Shown here: positions 10,310 through 22,688 of the stretch, piece by piece | Position numbering within the stretch: the first letter of the stretch is position 1 | Layout of the letters: the number at the start of each line of letters is the position of its first letter | Assembly: GCA_023055425.1 (NCBI GenBank) | Contig: JALGPY010000001.1 | Span: forward strand, 144,051,368-144,115,367 | DNA from: Linanthus parryae | Taxonomy: Eukaryota > Streptophyta > Magnoliopsida > Ericales > Polemoniaceae | Reading direction: 5' to 3' | Length of the DNA: 64,000 nucleotides | Program-made: the position numbers and the translations under genes | Notes under the pieces: generated by a model | What the model was told of the DNA's origin: nothing | Database searches by the model: none | What the model saw: the letters and a program-made list of their open reading frames with translations, nothing else

Positions 10310-13300
10310 ATGGCAAACAACAACGCATCGAGTTCATCCCTACGATCTGTCCTTGAGAAGGATAAATTGTCTGGAACAACTTTCCTTGACTGGTACAGAA
10401 ACTTGAGGATTGTCCTCAAGCAAGAAAAGAAGCTGTACGTCTTGGACACTCCGATTCCAGACCCACCGCAAGATGAGTCTCTACTAGCGGAAGTAAGGGC
10501 ACGTCAGAAACATATTGATGATTCTAATGACGTGACTTGCCTCATGCTTTGTACCATGACTGGTGAGCTTCAGAAGCAACACGAGAACATGGAAGCCTAT
10601 GATATGATCAGACACCTGAAACAATTGTTTCAGGAACAGGCAAGGCATGAGCGCTATGAGGTGTCTAAAGCGTTGTTCAAAAGCAGTCTTGCAGAAGGGA
10701 ATCCAGTAGGCCCTCATGTACTCCGAATGATCGGGTACATAGAGAACCTTGAGAGATTGGGGTTCCCACTCGGCCAGGACTTGGCGACTGATCTCGTCTT
10801 GCAATCGTTGCCTGACAGTTATAATCAGTTCATTATGAACTATAATATGAATGAGATCAACAAGTCTTTGCCAGACCTATTGAACATGCTAAAGACAGCT
10901 AAGCAAAGCATCAATAAAGGCAAGGGCAAAGCCATAATGATGGTACACAAGAAGAAGAGCAAGTCAGTTGCATCTACTTCAAAAGGAAAACGCAAGAAAG
11001 TTGCGAAATCCAAGGATGCCCTAAAGCCTAGTGGAGGCGTGGCTAAAGGTGAATGTCACTACTGCAGCCAGCCGGGTCACTGGAGGAGGAATTGCCCTAA
11101 ATATCTGGAGGATAAGAAGCTTGGAATAGTTATTCCACCACCACCAGGTATTTATGTTATAGACGTCAATCTCTCTATTTCATCATCATGGGTATTGGAT
11201 ACCGGATGTGGTTCTCACATTTGTCGTAATGTGCAGGATTTGAAAAGAAGTAGAAGATTGCGAAAAGGGGAGATAGACTTGCGCGTCGGGAATGGAGCAA
11301 AGGTTGCTGCATTAGCTGTAGGCGTTTATGAGCTATCTTTGCCTTCTGGACTTATTTTAGAATTAGACAATTGTTTTTATGTGCCTGCTATGAGCAGAAA
11401 CATTATTTCCGTTTCTTGTTTAGACGAGAAAGGTTTTTCTATTTCAATAAAGGACAAGTGTTGCTCCATTTATTTTGATAGTATGCACTATTGTAGTGCG
11501 CATTTGTCTAATGGATTGTATATCCTTGATCTAAATAATCCAATATATAACATAAATACTAAAAGGATTAAAACTAATGATTTAAATCCTACATATCTAT
11601 GGCACTGTCGTTTAGGCCATATAAATGAGAAACGCATATCTAGACTCCATAATGATGGACTTCTAGACTCATTTGATTTGGAATCATATGAGACAGGTGA
11701 ATCTTGTTTATTAGGAAAAATGACAAAGTCCCCTTTCAATAAGAAAGGCGAGCAGACTAGTGAGTTATTGGCACTCATACATACTGATGTATGCGGACCA
11801 TTCCCCACGCCTGCCAGAGGTGGTTATACCTACTTCATCACATTTACTGATGATTTCAGTAGATAAGGATTTGTATACCTTATGAAGGCCAAATCAGAAT
11901 CCTTTGAATTGTTCAAAGAATTCAAGAGTGAAGTAGAGAAGCAACTTGGCAAGAGTATTAAAGCTCTACGATCGGATCGTGGAGGAGAATACTTAAGCCA
12001 AGAGTTTGATGAGTATCTTAGAGAGTGTGGGATAGTATCCCAGCTCACTCCACCCGGAACACCACAATGGAATGGTGTATCTGAGAGGAGAAATCTCACT
12101 CTATTAGATATGGTGCGATCTATGATGTCTCAAACAGATCTTCCGATATCCTTTTGGGGACATGCTCTAATGACGGCAGCTTTTACCATTAACCGTGTTC
12201 CATCCAAATCGGTCATGAAGACGCCATATGAGATATGGACTGGGAGGCGTCCCATAGTGTCGTTTATGAAGATTTGGGGCTGCGACGTCTATGTAAAGCG
12301 TTTACAAACAGACAAGCTCGGGCCTAAAGCGGATAAGTGTAAGTTTGTGGGATATCCGAAAGAGACTAAAGGATATTATTTCTATAACCCTACCGAGAAC
12401 AAAGTGTTTGTTGCACGGACCGGCGTGTTTCTAGAAAGAGAATTAGTCTCTAAAGAAGCAAGTGGGAGGGTTGTAGAACTTGAAGAAATTCATGAACCAC
12501 AAACCACTGAACCGATAATGGAACATGAACAGGAACCACAAGAAGTTGTGGAAGAGCCTGTTCAAGTAACACAGGAACTCCGTAGATCAGGGAGAGTGCG
12601 TCATGAGCCAGAGAGGTATGGACTTCTCGTGACTGAGCCCGATGACGTACCACTCATGGAAGATGAGCCTGCAAACTATGGAGAAGCCATGAGTGGCTCA
12701 GACTCTAAAAAGTGGCTAGAAGCCATGAGATTCGAAATGGATTCCATGTACACTAACAAAGTATGGACTTTGGTGGAACCACCCGAAGGGGCTCGACCCA
12801 TAGGGTGCAAGTGGGTCTTCAAGAAGAAGAACGACATGGATGGCAAAGTAGTTGCCTATAAGGGGCGATTGGTGGCCAAAGGTTATAGACAAATTCATGG
12901 TATTGACTATGATGAGACCTTTTTACCAGTCGCCATGACTAAATCCATTCGAATCTTACTTGCTATTGCAGCATACTACGACTATGAGATTTGGCAAATG
13001 GATGTCAAAACAGCGTTCCTTTATGGGAACCTCCTTGAGGATGTGTACATGACACAACCAGAGGGTTTTGAGGATCCAGAGAATGCCAATAAAGTCTGTA
13101 AGCTGCAAAGGTCCATTTATGGATTAAAGCAAGCTTCTAGGAGCTGGAATCGACGTTTTGATGACGCGGTCAAAGAGTTTGGCTTTATCAAGAACGAAGA
13201 TGAGCCTTGTGTTTACAAGAAGGTTAGTGGGAGCTGTATAGTATTTCTGGTCTTGTATGTGGATGACATACTAATCATTGGCAATGATATTCCTACTCTG

Positions 13301-14245
13301 CAATCTGTTAAAGATTGGCTAGGAAAGTGCTTTGCGATGAAAGACTTAGGAGACGCAGCCTATATACTTGGTATAAAGATCTATAGAGATAGATCTAAAA
13401 GGTTGCTTGGCCTAAGTCAGAGTACATATATTGACAAAGTGTTGAAGAGGTTCAACATGCAAGATTCCAAGAAGGGATTCTTGCCCATGTCACATGGAGT
13501 CACTCTTTCTAAGAATGACTGTCCCTCCAACGAGATGGAGAAGGACCGCATGAGCAGGATACCCTATGCTTCGGCCATAGGATCCATCATGTACGCCATG
13601 CTATGTACTAGACCAGACGTATCATACGCGTTGAGTATGGTGAGCAAAAATTTGTCCAATCCGGGTGAGAGTCACTGGATTGCTGTCAAGAACATCCTAA
13701 AGTACTTGAGAAGAACTAAGGATGTATTCTTGATATTTGGAGGAATGGAAGAGCTAAGTGTAAAGGGTTACACTGACGCAGGCTTCCAAACCGACAAGGA
13801 TGATTACAGATCGCAGTCTGGATACGTGTTTTGCCTGAATGGAGGAGCTGTGAGATGGAAGAGTTCCAATCAAGGCACAATTGCTGATTCTACAACAGAA
13901 GCTGAGTACATTGCTGCTGCGGAAGCGGCAAAAGAGGCAGTATGGATAAAGAAGTTTATCGCAGAGCTCGGTGTGGTCCCTAGCATAGTGGATCCCATAG
14001 AGTTGTACTGTGACAACTCTGGGGCAATCGCACAGGCAAAGGAACCAAGATCGCATCAAAAGTCAAAGCATGTACTTAGGAGATTCCATCTTATTCGTGA
14101 TATGATCGATCGAGGAGATGTGAAGATGTGCAAGATTCCGACGGATGACAACGTGTCAGATCCGCTCACGAAACCTCTTGCGCAGCGAAAGCATGAAGGG
14201 CACGCCAGATCTATAGGCATACGAGATGCGCCAGATTGGCTCTAG
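10310..14245 (+). pseudogene. Gag-Pol polyprotein of Angela unit 1, one in-frame stop
   Basis: The frame opens with ATG 10310 (MANNNASSSS); an upstream in-frame ATG at 10244 is probably not used. It spans 1311 codons with one TAA at 11864-11866 (codon 519) just after the integrase motif FTDDFSR. Domains in order: UBN2-type Gag (about 1-230), CCHC knuckle CHYCSQPGHWRRNC (about residue 249), protease DTG (about 297), GAG-pre-integrase LWHCRLGH (about 430), integrase with HTDVCGP, DRGGEY (about 556) and the Glu in PQWNGVSERRN, RT with YVDD (about 983), and RNase H (from about 1150, TEAEYIAAAEA and DPLTKPL). Integrase before RT is the copia order. Two substitutions look unusual for the family: DETFLPVAM for DETFSPVAM, and FEMD for SEMD. 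Confidence 0.93.
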
Positions 14246-14246
14246 T

Positions 14247-14259
14247 GCAAGTGGGAGGC
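14247..14259 (+). other. Polypurine tract, unit 1
   Basis: GCAAGTGGGAGGC directly before the TGTTGG start of LTR2, right after the polyprotein stop codon. Confidence 0.85.
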
Positions 14260-15692
14260 TGTTGGAATAGATGCCCTAGAGGCAATCGTAGATTTAGTAT
14301 GAACAATGTTTTGGCTAGAATATTCATTTATTATTTATGGCGATATTTAATATAATGAAGTCCTTAGATAAAATGTGTTATTTATCATAAATATCCCTAG
14401 TCCATTATATTGATTAATAGGACAATCAAATATAGACTAGTATGGGGTTGGATTGATATGGAGATATCACGATCCAACACATGGGTGTGCATTAGGAGTA
14501 ATGGCATACTGGATTGACCCATGACGAAAAGGATACATTAGATTATGTGAAGTCACAATCGCTTTTCGTAGTGCTAATATTATTGCAATCCTTGGACTTG
14601 AAGTCACTAGATACTCTAGTTGTGAAATATTGCGCTTTGATGTTATCAAACGTTACACCGTAACTGGGTAATCATAAAGGTGGCTATCGGGCGTGATAGG
14701 AAGCAAGCTTAGAGATCGTAGTGATGTAGATAGGATTTTTCCCTCCCACATAATGGGGGTAAATATCCACGGCCACTCGAGGGATGAGGCTTATTGAATG
14801 TCTGGCCAGACTCAGATAAATTAATATAGAGATATTAATGTTATCTGCAAGCATAAGCATATTCCCAGGATCGAGGAACTATGGATTGGATATACGAGTG
14901 TGACTATTTATGTCTCGTGTCCAATCCGGATATGGAGACAAAGGGATAGTGCAATATGATATATTGGGCACAAAGGTTTGTCGGGATCACTGACTATTTC
15001 TATTGGTTGGGTGGCATGGATGTGTTGCTAGACACCGCTCCATGTTAGTAATAGTTACTACCAACTATATAGAAACCTATGGGGTCACACGTCAAATAGA
15101 GTAGAGCTAGATTTGGGATTAATTAATATGGATTAATTAATAGAAGGATCATTGTGCAACACCTTGCAAACTTAGTAGGACTAATTTGCAAGGAAGGGAA
15201 TAGTTCTAGTCCTACTAGAACAAGAAAACTCTAATATGGAAACAACAAGGAGTTGTTGGAGTATATATATAAGAGGCTCTAGCTTCCTTCACACACATGA
15301 GTTATTATTAGACATAACACAAGAGTGGGAGAGATCAAAAAGAGAGAGCAAGACAAAGAGCTAAGGCCGAAACCCTAGCCCCCGTCCGCCCCCTCTACCC
15401 GACGGCAAAAGGGTGGCCGAGCCCCCCTTTGTGCTTTGTTGCCTTGATCTTCATCCCTCTTCCTCCGGGTTCAAGCTAGCACTTGTGGAGAAGGAAGAAT
15501 CTAGATCTCACCTCTAGACGTGGATCAACCGTAGAGACGAGGACATCATTCTTCGTGTGATCTCACAAATCAAAAGGTACACATCTTCTATGACCTTAAT
15601 CATGTTATGATGTCTCTTCCTGTGATCCTTGGTGGGCTTTGAGTAGGATTAATTTTGTTATACCGCTGCGTTACCTACGTCAAAACCCAACA
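14260..15692 (+). repeat. LTR2 of the Angela array (shared middle LTR), 1433 bp
   Basis: It serves as 3' LTR of unit 1 and 5' LTR of unit 2: a polypurine tract lies on its left and a primer site on its right. It is 8 bp shorter than the outer LTRs because of a deletion in the TTTGTTGC repeat near 15435. Private differences cluster in its second half (AGAACAAG, GAGATCAAA, AGCTAAGG, TTATACCG). In the first half it agrees with LTR3 at the sites where LTR1 is the odd one out. Confidence 0.95.
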
Positions 15693-15693
15693 G

Positions 15694-15705
15694 TGGTATC
15701 AGAGC
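15694..15705 (+). other. Primer binding site, unit 2
   Basis: TGGTATCAGAGC one base after LTR2, identical to the unit 1 site. Confidence 0.95.
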
Positions 15706-17297
15706 CACAGGTCGTAGAGCATAACATGATATTATGTGTTTACGATTTCAGTTCATACACCGTATTATTGTTTATTACGCAAAAACTGAAAAATTGGCAT
15801 AGTAGATGCAATATTGAATTTGATTCAATCAAACAAGACCCAATTTAACATTGGATGTTAGAATTGGTGAGTTTAATCACATAGGATGTGAATAATTGGG
15901 TTCTTGAAAAATTAGGGTTCATGGGCACATGATTGAAAAGGGGTTTTCAATTATGGGAACAAAGTTATGGAAATAATTCCATAAGGAAACAACCTTGCTT
16001 GGGAAACAAGGAAGGAGGAAGGGGACTAGGGCCGAAATCCTAGCCGCCCGCCCCTCCCTTGCGCGCCAAGCAAGGCCGCGGGCCTCTAGGCGTGCGGCGG
16101 TCCTAGGGTTCGGGCCACTTGTTTGCTTGAGCCCTTTGGACCGTTGTAAAACCCTAGTTACCCAATTTCATTAAAATTAAACAAGCGCGTTAAAAATTGG
16201 TTTTTAACTGTATTATGTGCTTTATTCCATGGTGGATGGATATGGCCTAGGATTGTGGATGTTTATTGTTTTGTGGTTTGGTTTACGGCCTGCGAGCTGA
16301 TCAAATTAATGTAATAATTAATTAAGTTTTACGGCCTGCGAGTCGTCTTTTTCTCCTCGACATGTGAGGCCTTTTGTTATTTATTTATTCTAGATGCTAG
16401 GCTAGAATTAGAAATATTTTGATGATAGCCAAAAACATGGAGAAGAAGATCGGAGAACCAAAGGAGCCAAAAGACATCCCTAGGCGCGGAGCTATGGTGG
16501 AGCACATGGAGATGAGCTCGACACTTTAGGGCAATTAGATATTATCATTGGCTTGATAATATCATTAGTCTAGGGGCCATATCCATGCCACGTTTTTTTT
16601 ATTTTGTGGATGTTTATTATTCCTGCCTTGTTATTTATTTTGTGTGTATGGCGCTACAAGCAAAAACGATAACAAGATAATAATAAACAAGGTTGGTCTT
16701 TTATTGTGGATGGCCCAATCCAAATAAGTAGACCATGTTGATAAGATCAACCAAACAACTTAAAAGAAATCCCTCAATTTAATATTGCGTTTTGCCTTCT
16801 CTTGTCAAAACACCCTTCATGATCATGGCCTATTAAAATTCGGGCTTGCCAAAGCAAGGCGATTTTAATTTTTCATGATGTGTTGCGGACGACGCAAGCT
16901 AGTAATGCGTGTATGTTGAAAGCAAGAGGTTGGACGCAACTAGGCAAGAGTCAATTGGATTGATGAGCTTAGAGGCATGACAATTAGGAGTTATCCAATT
17001 GGATAAAGAATAAAAGGAATTTATTCACCTAATTGGACCAAGAGTTGCATGGGATGCAATTGGAATGGTTCCTACCTAAATAACCAATTCTTGGGTGACT
17101 TGCCAAACCAAGCTCAAGAAGTGAAAAAGGGATCTTGGACCCACTAGAAAGTATAAAGATATTTTCCGCTTTAATAGTGAGGGCTATTAATCCGAGAAAA
17201 ATAGTGGGAGCTATATTTAATGATCTAGCCATTGTTAAATATAGTTAAATTGTTCAAAATACTAAAATTGCATATTTCTCGTTTTGTAGAATTCCAA
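15706..17297 (+). other. Untranslated leader of Angela unit 2
   Basis: Collinear with the unit 1 leader and about the same length. Differences include CGCGCC to CGGGCC, TTGCATGG to TTCCATGG, and a changed T run near 16595. No reading frame of note. Confidence 0.75.
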
Positions 17298-20200
17298 ATG
17301 GCAAACAACAACGCATCGAGTTCATCCCTACGATCTGTCCTTGAGAAGGATAAATTGTCTGGAACAAAATTCCTTGACTGGTACAGAAACTTGAGGATTG
17401 TCCTCAAGCAAGAAAAGAAGCTGTACGTCTTGGACACTCCGATTCCAGACCCACCACAAGATGAGTCTCTACTAGCGGAAGTAAGGGCACGTCAGAAACA
17501 TATTGATGATTCTAATGACGTGACTTGCCTCATGCTTTGTACCATGACTGGTGAGCTTCAGAAGCAACACGAGAACATGGAAGCCTATGATATGATCAGA
17601 CACCTGAAACAATTGTTTCAGGAACAGGCAAGGCATGAGCGCTATGAGGTGTCTTAAGCGTTGTTCAAAAGCAGTCTTGCAGAAGGGAATCCAGTAGGCC
17701 CTCATGTACTCCGAATGATCGGGTACATAGAGAACCTTGAGAGACTGGGGTTCCCACTCGGCCAGGACTTGGCGACTGATCTCGTCTTGCAATCGTTGCC
17801 TGACAGTTATAATCAGTTCATTATGAACTATAATATGAATGAGATCAACAAGTCTTTACCAGACCTATTGAACATGCTAAAGACAGCTGAGCAAAGCATC
17901 AATAAAGGCAAGGGCAAAGCCATAATGATGGTACACAAGAAGAAGAGCAAGTCAGTTGCATCTACTTCAAAAGGAAAACGCAAGAAAGTTGCGAAATCCA
18001 AGGATGCCCTAAAGCCTAGTGGAGGCGTGGCTAAAGGTGAATGTCACTACTGCAGCCAGCCGGGTCACTGGAGGAGGAATTGCCCTAAATATCTGGAGGA
18101 TAAGAAGCTTGGAATAGTGATTCCACCACCACCAGATATTTATGTTATAGACGTCAATCTCTCTATTTCATCATCCTGGGTATTGGATACCGGATGTGGT
18201 TCTCACATTTGTCGTAATGTGCAGGATTTGAAAAGAAGTAGAAGATTGCGAAAAGGGGAGATAGACTTGCGCGTCGGGAATGGAGCAAAGGTTGCTGCAT
18301 TAGCTGTAGGCGTTTATGAGCTATCTTTGCCTTCTAGACTTATTTTAGAATTAGACAATTGCTTTTATGTGCCTGCTATGAGCAGAAACATTATTTCCGT
18401 TTCTTGTTTAGACGAGAAAGGTTTTTCTATTTCAATAAAGGACAAGTGTTGCTCCATTTATTTTGATAGTATGCACTATTGTAGTGCGCATTTGTCTAAT
18501 GGATTGTATATCCTTGATCTAAATAATCCAATATATAACATAAATACTAAAAGGATTAAAACTAATGATTTAAATCCTACATATCTATGGCACTGTCGTT
18601 TAGGCCATATAAATGAGAAACGCATATCTAGACTCCATAATGATGGACTTCTAGACTCATTTGATTTGGAATCATATGAGACAGGTGAATCTTGTTTATT
18701 AGGAAAAATGACAAAGTCCCCTTTCAATAAGAAAGGCGAGCAGACTAGTGAGTTATTGGCACTCATACATACTGATGTATGCGGACCATTCCCCACGCCT
18801 GCCAGAGGTGGTTATACCTACTTCATCACATTTACTGATGATTTCAGTAGATAAGGATTTGTATACCTTATGAAGGCCAAATCAGAATCCTTTGAATTGT
18901 TCAAAGAATTCAAGAGTGAAGTAGAGAAGCAACTTGGCAAGAGTATTAAAGCTCTACGATCGGATCGTGGAGGAGAATACTTAAGCCAAGAGTTTGATGA
19001 GTATCTTAGAGAGTGTGGGATAGTATCCCAGCTCACTCCACCCGGAACACCACAATGGAATGGTGTATCTGAGAGGAGAAATCTCACTCTATTAGATATG
19101 GTGCGATCTATGATGTCTCAAACAGATCTTCCGATATCCTTTTGGGGACATGCTCTAATGACGGCAGCTTTTACCATTAACCGTGTTCCATCCAAATCGG
19201 TCATGAAGACGCCATATGAGATATGGACTGGGAGGCGTCCCATAGTGTCGTTTATGAAGATTTGGGGCTGCGACGTCTATGTAAAGCGTTTACAAACAGA
19301 CAAGCTCGGGCCTAAAGCGGATAAGTGTAAGTTTGTGGGATATCCTAAAGAGACTAAAGGATATTATTTCTATAACCCTACCGAGAACAAAGTGTTTGTT
19401 GCACGGACCGGCGTGTTTCTAGAAAGAGAATTAGTCTCTAAAGAAGCAAGTGGGAGGGTTGTAGAACTTGAAGAAATTCATGAACCACAAACCACTGAAC
19501 CGATAATGGAACATGAACAGGAACCACAAGAAGTTGTGGAAGAGCCTGTTCAAGTAACACAGGAACTCCGTAGATCAGGGAGAGTGCGTCATGAGCCAGA
19601 GAGGTATGGACTTCTCGTGACTGAGCCCGATGACGTACCACTCATGGAAGATGAGCCTGCAAACTATGGAGAAGCCATGAGTGGCTCAGACTCTAAAAAG
19701 TGGCTAGAAGCCATGAGATCCGAAATGGATTCCATGTACACTAACAAAGTATGGACTTTGGTGGAACCGCCCGAAGGGGCTCGACCCATAGGGTGCAAGT
19801 GGGTCTTCAAGAAGAAGAACGACATGGATGGCAAAGTAGTTGCCTATAAGGGGCGATTGGTGGCCAAAGGTTATAGACAAATTCATGGTATTGACTATGA
19901 TGAGACCTTTTCACCAGTCGCCATGACTAAATCCATTCGAATCTTACTTGCTATTGCAGCATACTACGACTATGAGATTTGGCAAATGGATGTCAAAACA
20001 GCGTTCCTTTATGGGAACCTCCTTGAGGATGTGTACATGACACAACCAGAGGGTTTTGAGGATCCAGAGAATGCCAATAAAGTCTGTAAGCTGCAAAGGT
20101 CCATTTATGGATTAAAGCAAGCTTCTAGGAGCTGGAATCGACGTTTTGATGACGCGGTCAAAGAGTTTGGCTTCATCAAGAACGAAGATGAGCCTTGTGT

Positions 20201-21233
20201 TTACAAGAAGGTTAGTGGGAGCTGTATAGTATTTCTGGTCTTGTATGTGGATGACATACTAATCATTGGCAATGATATTCCTACTCTGCAATCTGTTAAA
20301 GATTGGCTAGGAAAGTGCTTTGCGATGAAAGACTTAGGAGACGCAGCCTATATACTTGGTATAAAGATCTATAGAGATAGATCTAAAAGGTTGCTTGGCC
20401 TAAGTCAGAGTACATATATTGACAAAGTGTTGAAGAGGTTCAACATGCAAGATTCCAAGAAGGGATTCTTGCCCATGTCACATGGAGTCACTCTTTCTAA
20501 GAATGACTGTCCCTCCAACGAGATGGAGAAGGACCGCATGAGCAGGATACCCTATGCTTCGGCCATAGGATCCATCATGTACGCCATGCTATGTACTAGA
20601 CCAGACGTATCATACGCGTTGAGTATGGTGAGCAAAAATCATTCCAATCCGGGTGAGAGTCACTGGATTGCTGTCAAGAACATCCTAAAGTACTTGAGAA
20701 GAACTAAGGATGTATTCTTGATATTTGGAGGAATGGAAGAGCTAAGTGTAAAGGGTTACACTGACGCAAGCTTCCAAACCGACAAGGATGATTACATATC
20801 GCAGTCTGGATACGTGTTTTGCCTGAATGGAGGAGCTGTGAGATGGAAGAGTTCCAAGCAAGGCACAATTGCTGATTCTACAACAGAAGCTGAGTACATT
20901 GCTGCTGCGGAAGCGGCAAAAGAGGCAGTATGGATAAAGAAGTTTATCGCTGAGCTCGGTGTGGTCCCTAGCATAGTGGATCCCATAGAGTTGTACTGTG
21001 ACAACTCTGGGGCAATCGCACAGGCAAAGGAACCAAGATCGCATCAAAATTCAAAGCATGTACTTAGGAGATTCCATCTTATTCGTGATATGATCGATCG
21101 AGGAGATGTGAAGATGTGCAAGATTCCGACGGATGACAACGTGTCAGATCCGCTCACGAAACCTCTTGCGCAGCGAAAGCATGAAGGGCACGCCAGATCT
21201 ATAGGCATACGAGATGCGCCAGATTGGCTCTAG
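17298..21233 (+). pseudogene. Gag-Pol polyprotein of Angela unit 2, two in-frame stops
   Basis: Same length and domain order as unit 1, starting with ATG 17298 (MANNNASSSS). There are two in-frame TAA codons: 17655-17657 in Gag (GTGTCTTAAGCG where unit 1 has GTGTCTAAAGCG), private to this unit, and 18852-18854 after FTDDFSR, at exactly the position of the unit 1 stop. CCHC, DTG, DRGGEY, YVDD and RNase H motifs are all present. At several sites this unit has the more usual residue (DETFSPVAM, RSEMD, SSKQG), so its RT region looks less damaged than unit 1. About a dozen amino-acid differences separate the two polyproteins. Confidence 0.93.
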
Positions 21234-21234
21234 T

Positions 21235-21247
21235 GCAAGTGGGAGGC
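21235..21247 (+). other. Polypurine tract, unit 2
   Basis: GCAAGTGGGAGGC directly before LTR3, identical to unit 1. Confidence 0.85.
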
Positions 21248-22688
21248 TGTTGGAATAGATGCCCTAGAGGCAATCGTAGATTTAGTATGAACAATGTTTT
21301 GGCTAGAATATTCATTTATTATTTATGGCGATATTTAATATAATGAAGTCCTTAGATAAAATGTGTTATTTATCTTAAATATCCCTAGTCCATTATATTG
21401 ATTAATAGGACAATCAAATATAGACTAGTATGGGGTTGGATTGATATGGAGATATCACGATCCAACACATGGGTGTGCATTAGGAGTAATGGCATACTGG
21501 ATTGACCCATGACGAAAAGGATACATTAGATTATGTGAAGTCACAATCGCTTTTCGTAGTGCTAATATTATTGCAATCCTTGGACTTGAAGTCACTAGAT
21601 ACTCTAGTTGTGAAATATTGCGCTTTGATGTTATCAAACGTTACACCGTAACTGGGTAATCATAAAGGTGGCTATCGGGCGTGATAGGAAGCAAGCTTAG
21701 AGATCGTAGTGATGTAGATAGGATTTTTCCCTCCCACATAATGGGGGTAAATATCCACGGCCACTCGAGGGATGAGGCTTATTGAATGTCTGGCCAGACT
21801 CAGATAAATTAATATAGAGATATTAATGTTATCTGCAAGCATAAGCATATTCCCAGGATCGAGGAACTATGGATTGGATATACGAGTGTGACTATTTATG
21901 TCTCGTGTCCAATCCGGATATGGAGACAAAGGGATAGTGCAATATGATATATTGGGCACAAAGGTTTGTCGGGATCACTGACTATTTCTATTGGTTGGGT
22001 GGCATGGATGTGTTGCTAGACACCGCTCCATGTTAGTAATAGTTACTACCAACTATATAGAAACCTATGGGGTCACACGTCAAATAGAGTAGAGCTAGAT
22101 TTGGGATTAATTAATATGGATTAATTAATAGAAGGATCATTGTGCAACACCTTGCAAACTTAGTAGGACTAATTTGCAAGGAAGGGAATAGTTCTAGTCC
22201 TACTAGAATAAGAAAACTCTAATATGGAAACAACAAGGAGTTGTTGGAGTATATATATAAGAGGCTCTAGCTTCCTTCACACACATGAGTTATTATTAGA
22301 CATAACACAAGAGTGGGAGAGAGCAAAAAGAGAGAGCAAGACAAAGAGCTAGGGCCGAAACCCTAGCTCCCGTCCGCCCCTTCTACCCGACGGCAAAAGG
22401 GTGGCCGAGCCCCCCTTTGTGCTTTGTTGCTTTGTTGCCTTTATCTTCATCCCTCTTCCTCCGGGTTCAAGCTAGCACTTGTGGAGAAGGAAGAATCTAG
22501 ATCTCACCTCTAGACGTGGATCAACCGTAGAGACGAGGACATCATTCTTCGTGTGATCTCACAAATCAAAAGGTACACATCTTCTATGACCTTAATCATG
22601 TTATGATGTCTCTTCCTGTGATCCTTGGTGGGCTTTGAGTAGGATTAATTTTGTTATTCCGCTGCGTTACCTACGTCAAAACCCAACA
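21248..22688 (+). repeat. LTR3 of the Angela array (outer 3' LTR), 1441 bp
   Basis: It ends CCCAACA at 22688, followed by the AATAT duplication. It has the same length as LTR1. In the first half it matches LTR2 at sites where LTR1 differs; in the second half it matches LTR1 at sites where LTR2 differs. It is therefore the consensus-like member of the three. Confidence 0.95.

Larger units (their letters stand above)
7264..22688 (+). mobile_element. Angela/BARE-like Ty1/copia tandem array: LTR-INT-LTR-INT-LTR
   Basis: Three direct LTRs (7264-8704, 14260-15692, 21248-22688) alternate with two internal domains of matching layout. Each domain has a TGGTATCAGAGC primer site, a leader of about 1.6 kb, one gag-pol frame with integrase before RT (copia order), and a GCAAGTGGGAGGC polypurine tract. 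The only target-site duplication is AATAT at 7259-7263 and 22689-22693, outside the outermost LTRs, and the middle LTR is shared. LTRs beginning TGTTGGAATAGATGCCCTAG and long leaders are typical of the Angela/BARE group. Both units carry in-frame stops, so neither is autonomous as written. Confidence 0.95.

Noticed and set aside
10484..10804. 106-residue minus-strand frames opposite gag and protease
   Set aside because: Antisense shadows of the Angela polyprotein, repeated in both units.
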